The notes under the pieces are model-generated. The model was not told the DNA's origin. It made no database searches and worked only from the letters and a program-made list of their open reading frames with translations. Made by a program: the position numbers and the translations under genes. 62,856 bases of DNA, taken from the NCBI GenBank assembly GCA_045642025.1, contig JAZUIB010000045.1:1-62856 (forward strand), read 5' to 3'. This DNA comes from Equadaptatus sp045642025. GTDB lineage: Bacteria; Synergistota; Synergistia; Synergistales; Synergistaceae. Positions 60,286 to 62,856 of the stretch are shown piece after piece (position 1 is the first letter of the stretch; the number at the start of each line of letters is the position of its first letter).

Positions 60286-60948
60286 ATGAAGACAACAGAT
60301 CATTTTTATTTAGTTAATACTTTTTATCGTCCGGTTATCCCTGATCTCAAGGAATTTGATGCAATATGTTACAAATTGCGTAAGGATTTATCTTGCGTAA
60401 TGCATGCGTACGCGGGTTATGAAGAACTTGGCGTGTACACGATGAAACTTATTGATGAAGGACGCGATTTTGAAAATCGTGGAATCCTTCTTTGGGATCT
60501 CGAAGACGTTAAAAATGTTTGTCGGGAAGGTTTTATTGCTTATGTGGCAGAGCCGACAAGAATTGCTGCCGCAATCCTTGTTAATGTCCAACTTGTTTAT
60601 CCCGAAGTTGCCGGACTTATCCCACATTTTACACTTTCATTGGAAATGGCTCTTAAGGGAGCTGCAGCCTGTGGCTTTTCCGGTCACGGATACGATGCAG
60701 ACCGCTATTTGGTCAAAACGATGGCAGAACTTACGGAATGGAATATTCCATATTTCCTCGAACATTATGAGTGTTTTGAATTTTGGCAGCAGTTTTCAAC
60801 GCAAAAAGCTTATATTCGTGACAAGGTGGCAACTGTTGAAAATCCAAACTGGTTTATCGACAAAAAACTTGTGGCGGATGCTAAAGCTTTGCTCAAGAAT
60901 ATTGATGCTTCAGCTTCCGGAGAAAAACTTAGCTGGGAGGAAAAGTGA
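60286..60948 (+). CDS. Protein of unknown function, 220 residues
   Basis: No recognised domain. It looks soluble and mostly helical, with the hydrophobic segment AAAILVNVQLVYPEVAGLIP near 95-115 and an acidic C-terminus ending KLSWEEK. An AGGAGG ribosome site precedes the ATG. Its stop codon overlaps the next ATG (TGATG), which indicates translational coupling to the small open frame behind it. Confidence 0.75.
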   Translation: MKTTDHFYLVNTFYRPVIPDLKEFDAICYKLRKDLSCVMHAYAGYEELGVYTMKLIDEGRDFENRGILLWDLEDVKNVCREGFIAYVAEPTRIAAAILVNVQLVYPEVAGLIPHFTLSLEMALKGAAACGFSGHGYDADRYLVKTMAELTEWNIPYFLEHYECFEFWQQFSTQKAYIRDKVATVENPNWFIDKKLVADAKALLKNIDASASGEKLSWEEK

Positions 60949-61234
60949 TGGCGTTGTTGATTTACGGGATATTATTTGCGGTAGTTGGCGTATGGGAGAA
61001 GGAACGTATGGTGGTTTGTTGCGCTTGGTATAGGATGTGTAGTAATAGGTCTTTTTGATAAAAAAACAGCAAAAGATATGTCTTTGGCTGTATGCAGTAT
61101 TTTTGATAGCTGTTTTCTTAATAGCAATATAAGAGGGGGATTTCAGTTCAAGCGGCGGAGGTTTATCGTATTACGGAGACGATGATTGTTATCAGAGAGA
61201 AGAATCTTATGAGTGTAATGCCGAATGGCGATAA
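60948..61234 (+). pseudogene. Possible decayed small membrane protein gene
   Basis: An ATG coupled to the preceding stop reads MALLIYGILFAVVGVWEKER, then ends after 36 codons. In the +1 frame there is a second membrane helix (WWFVALGIGCVVIGLFDKKT), in the +2 frame a third (ICLWLYAVFLIAVFLIAI), then a stop and, still in that frame, EGDFSSSGGGLSYYGDDD. The pieces in order look like one small protein broken by two frameshifts and one stop. Independent small proteins cannot be excluded. Confidence 0.35.
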
Positions 61235-61252
61235 TTGAAAGGAGTGGCTGCT

Positions 61253-61516
61253 ATGACAGACGAACAGTTGCGTGGTTTGGCGAGGAGTTGCTTGAGTAAG
61301 AACGCTTATCCGACGTTGTGGAAGGCGAAGCAGGTGGCGGCAGATGCATACAGAAAACGTGGTGTAAAACTTTACGTTTATTCGTGCCCTGAGTGCGGAC
61401 TGGTGCATCTGACAAAAAATCCGTACGGTAACAGTCGCCTTGAGTACAAAGCTTACAGGAAAGAACGAACGCTTTGGGAAAAGGAACACGAAGAAATGCT
61501 GGCGCTGGGCGCGTAA
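61253..61516 (+). CDS. Small zinc-ribbon-like protein
   Basis: An 87-residue protein. LSKNAYPTLWKAKQVAADAY is followed by a half zinc ribbon YSCPECGLVHLTK (CxxC plus H), a pattern frequent in phage and mobile-element proteins, where the second metal pair is weak. An AAAGGAG lies upstream of the ATG at 61253. Its stop codon TAA touches the ATG of the next gene. Confidence 0.65.
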   Translation: MTDEQLRGLARSCLSKNAYPTLWKAKQVAADAYRKRGVKLYVYSCPECGLVHLTKNPYGNSRLEYKAYRKERTLWEKEHEEMLALGA

Positions 61517-61669
61517 ATGATACGTATTATGCCGTTGTGGTTAAGAAGTCTGCATTTTGTGCTTGCGCCGATAAACGTTGTTCTGGCTGTTCGGGTAATG
61601 ATGTTAGCTTCAGATTATGTCGCAGAGCGTAAACGGCGGAAAAAGCAGAATAGAAAAGATAAACAATAG
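61517..61669 (+). CDS. 50-residue membrane-associated small protein
   Basis: Starts MIRIMPLWLRSLHFVLAPIN and contains one hydrophobic helix (FVLAPINVVLAVRVMMLA), followed by a strongly basic tail (ERKRRKKQNRKDKQ). The ATG directly follows the TAA of the zinc-ribbon gene, a translationally coupled arrangement. Function unknown. Confidence 0.5.
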   Translation: MIRIMPLWLRSLHFVLAPINVVLAVRVMMLASDYVAERKRRKKQNRKDKQ

Positions 61670-61788
61670 CACGTTGTTGCATTTTGGGCGGAGACTGCCA
61701 ACTCCGCCCTGTTTATTGAATTGTCGCATGGCTGGCGACCACGAATTTATGAAAACTGGTAATTTTATTTTGCGGCGGAGGTCGATGT

Positions 61789-62325
61789 ATGGATTTTAGG
61801 GAGTTGTTCGGTATGTTTGGGTCTGATGAAGAAATGGAAGAAAAACAGCTTGTAACGGTAGGGGCGTTTCTTGATGAGCATTATGAGCCGTCGAACAGTG
61901 ACGAGGAAACCCAGCCTTGTATGGATGTTTTTGACGGTTTAGATGTATTGGAGGAAAGGAAACTGGAGGAGTTTTTGAAAACAGACGGCGTTACGTTTTC
62001 TGCCCGTTTGATGCAGTTTACGGCGGAAAAGTGTATTTCAGTGCCTGAACTTTGCAGGCGTTCCGGAATTGACCGCAAGCATTTTTCAAAAATGAAGAAT
62101 AATCCTAATTACAGGCCTACAAAGAACACGGTTATCGCGTTATCGGCAGGGCTTCGTTTGAGTTTGGAGGAAACAGAGTGTTTTCTTAAATGCGCGGGGT
62201 ATGCGCTGTCCAAGAGCAGTAAAGCGGATTTGATTGTGGAGTATTGTCTGCGAAACGGGATTTATGATATAGACAGAATTAATGATTTGCTTTTTAAATA
62301 TAATGAAACGTTGTTGAGGGAGTAA
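61789..62325 (+). CDS. Helix-turn-helix protein
   Basis: A 178-residue protein. The first 60 residues are acidic and apparently disordered. From about 70 there is a helical DNA-binding-like domain: KCISVPELCRRSGIDRKHFS then KMKNNPNYRPTKNTVIALSA, a clear XRE-like HTH, followed by LRLSLEETECFLKCAGYALS. Such HTH tails are common in regulators and in some stress or conflict operons. A GGCGGAGG site lies upstream. The target is unknown. Confidence 0.75.
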   Translation: MDFRELFGMFGSDEEMEEKQLVTVGAFLDEHYEPSNSDEETQPCMDVFDGLDVLEERKLEEFLKTDGVTFSARLMQFTAEKCISVPELCRRSGIDRKHFSKMKNNPNYRPTKNTVIALSAGLRLSLEETECFLKCAGYALSKSSKADLIVEYCLRNGIYDIDRINDLLFKYNETLLRE

Positions 62326-62446
62326 GCATTTTTTACGGTGAAAGCAGATTGTATTTATGGAGCAGAAACACGCGGGGCAACGATATGCTCCCGTGTGGCG
62401 CAGGCTGTGCTAATCCGTTGGCTTCCGCAGAATGACAAGATTATAA

Positions 62447-62478
62447 AAAAGCACCTCAGTTTTGGCTGAGGTGCTTTT
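62447..62478 (+). terminator. Terminator after the HTH gene
   Basis: AAAAGCACCTCAG (62447-62459) and CTGAGGTGCTTTT (62466-62478) pair perfectly around TTTTGG; it can act in both directions. Confidence 0.9.
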
Positions 62479-62500
62479 ATATTTTCTATACATCTCCATT

Positions 62501-62590
62501 GCGAACAAACGGCTCAACTGTCGAAATAACTGACTGTCGTCCGTTTGTCCGCAAATTTGACTGTTTTCGAACAAACGTTCTTAATAACTA
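62501..62590. repeat. GAACAAACG repeats, direct and inverted
   Basis: GCGAACAAACGG (62501-62512) is inverted as CCGTTTGTCCGC (62541-62552) with 11 of 12 pairs, and CGAACAAACG recurs at 62568-62577. No gene was seen here. Confidence 0.5.
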
Positions 62591-62639
62591 AACATTCAAA
62601 TTCGCCTGCGCAGGCGTTTGTTGCTCATAATGTTACCCT

Positions 62640-62856
62640 GATAGAGGACCGCGTGTTTAGTAATGAATCCCGCTGTCCACGACAGCAGTTACCGAAGTAT
62701 TCATTCCCATAGCGCATTGGCAGCGGGCTTGTCAGCATCATGAACGCATGACGTCGATGCGATTTAAATAAGAAGATTTAACACACGGATGTCCGAGCGG
62801 TGGAAAAAGCCTTCCGTAAGCTAACCCGACGGGACAGAGCTAAATCTTGGAAAAGA
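62640..62856. ncRNA. Palindrome-rich stretch, possible structured RNA, cut by window end
   Basis: Several nested helices are possible: CCGCGTGTT near 62650 with AACACACGG near 62785; AATGAAT with ATTCATT; GCTGTC-CAC-GACAGC; CCCGCTG (about 62669) with CAGCGGG (about 62716), which competes with the former; and CGCAT with ATGCG. No protein frame fits. The strand and the RNA family could not be settled. Confidence 0.3.

Noticed and set aside
60029..62325. Prophage
   Set aside because: No integrase, portal, capsid, terminase or lysis gene was found; only small unknown genes.
62640..62660. T-box riboswitch motif (AGAGGACCGCG resembles the T-box string)
   Set aside because: The match to the conserved string is partial, no specifier loop precedes it, and no terminator or aminoacylation gene follows in view.
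62788..62856. tRNA-Ser-like start (TGTCCGAGCGGT)
   Set aside because: Only the D-arm-like string is present; no acceptor stem, anticodon arm or T arm can be built from the bases that follow.

Overview
Organism and style. The window reads as the chromosome of an anaerobic, Gram-negative-type bacterium that ferments amino acids or peptides. It carries a complete V/A-type ATPase operon in place of an F-type one, a dipeptide/oligopeptide ABC transporter, Wza/Wzz-type polysaccharide export proteins and dTDP-sugar genes. This mix fits Synergistota (Cloacibacillus/Synergistes-like), but that is an inference from gene content. No rRNA or complete tRNA gene was recognised.

Layout. At 1-3.5 kb are homoserine dehydrogenase (cut by the window edge), a four-helix-bundle protein and a DEAD-box RNA helicase with a DEGD motif. 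From 3.9 to 38.7 kb lies a long polysaccharide locus: outer-membrane export protein (SLBB), chain-length regulator, UDP-sugar 4,6-dehydratase, DegT aminotransferase, a PLP/ATP-grasp cassette, initiating sugar-phosphate transferase, two GT2 glycosyltransferases, an EpsG-type polymerase and a flippase. Further on come a second PLP/ATP-grasp cassette, a second DegT aminotransferase, and rfbA and rfbB. Accessory genes interrupt the locus: two close AAA/DUF4143-type ATPases, a third more distant one, a YhcG/DUF1016 nuclease, and a LysR-PrpD-permease catabolic module. At 38.8-44.2 kb is a dipeptide-type ABC operon whose binding protein has its two halves in swapped order. Then come mscL, the V-ATPase operon on the minus strand (D-G-C-I-K-F-E-A-B) and a CobT-like gene. 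An AT-rich three-gene cassette at 55.0-59.7 kb combines a GGCT-like protein, a HEPN-like protein and a large HsdR-like protein without its catalytic motifs. A tail of small unknown genes follows, and the window ends in a palindrome-rich stretch.

How the genes work together. The dehydratase, aminotransferase and PglC/WcaJ-type transferase would make and load an aminosugar onto undecaprenyl phosphate. The GT2s would extend it, the EpsG-like protein polymerise it, the flippase move it, and the SLBB/Wzz pair set its length and export it. The two PLP/ATP-grasp cassettes probably decorate it. rfbA, rfbB and the 33-kb aminotransferase would supply a dTDP-4-amino-dideoxy sugar.

Most notable. (1) A circularly permuted SBP_bac_5 binding protein at 38.8 kb. 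(2) The GGCT/HEPN/dead-HsdR cassette at 55-59.7 kb, a candidate undescribed defence system. (3) Paired ATPase genes whose promoters hold long inverted repeats of different sequence but identical layout. (4) A third ATPase gene with 17-bp iterons at exact 33-bp spacing. (5) Several families of low-complexity intergenic arrays whose arms are inverted, one of which also sits in frame inside an enzyme gene. (6) Two accessory genes each lying between a truncated 5' fragment and the intact copy of a neighbouring sugar gene.
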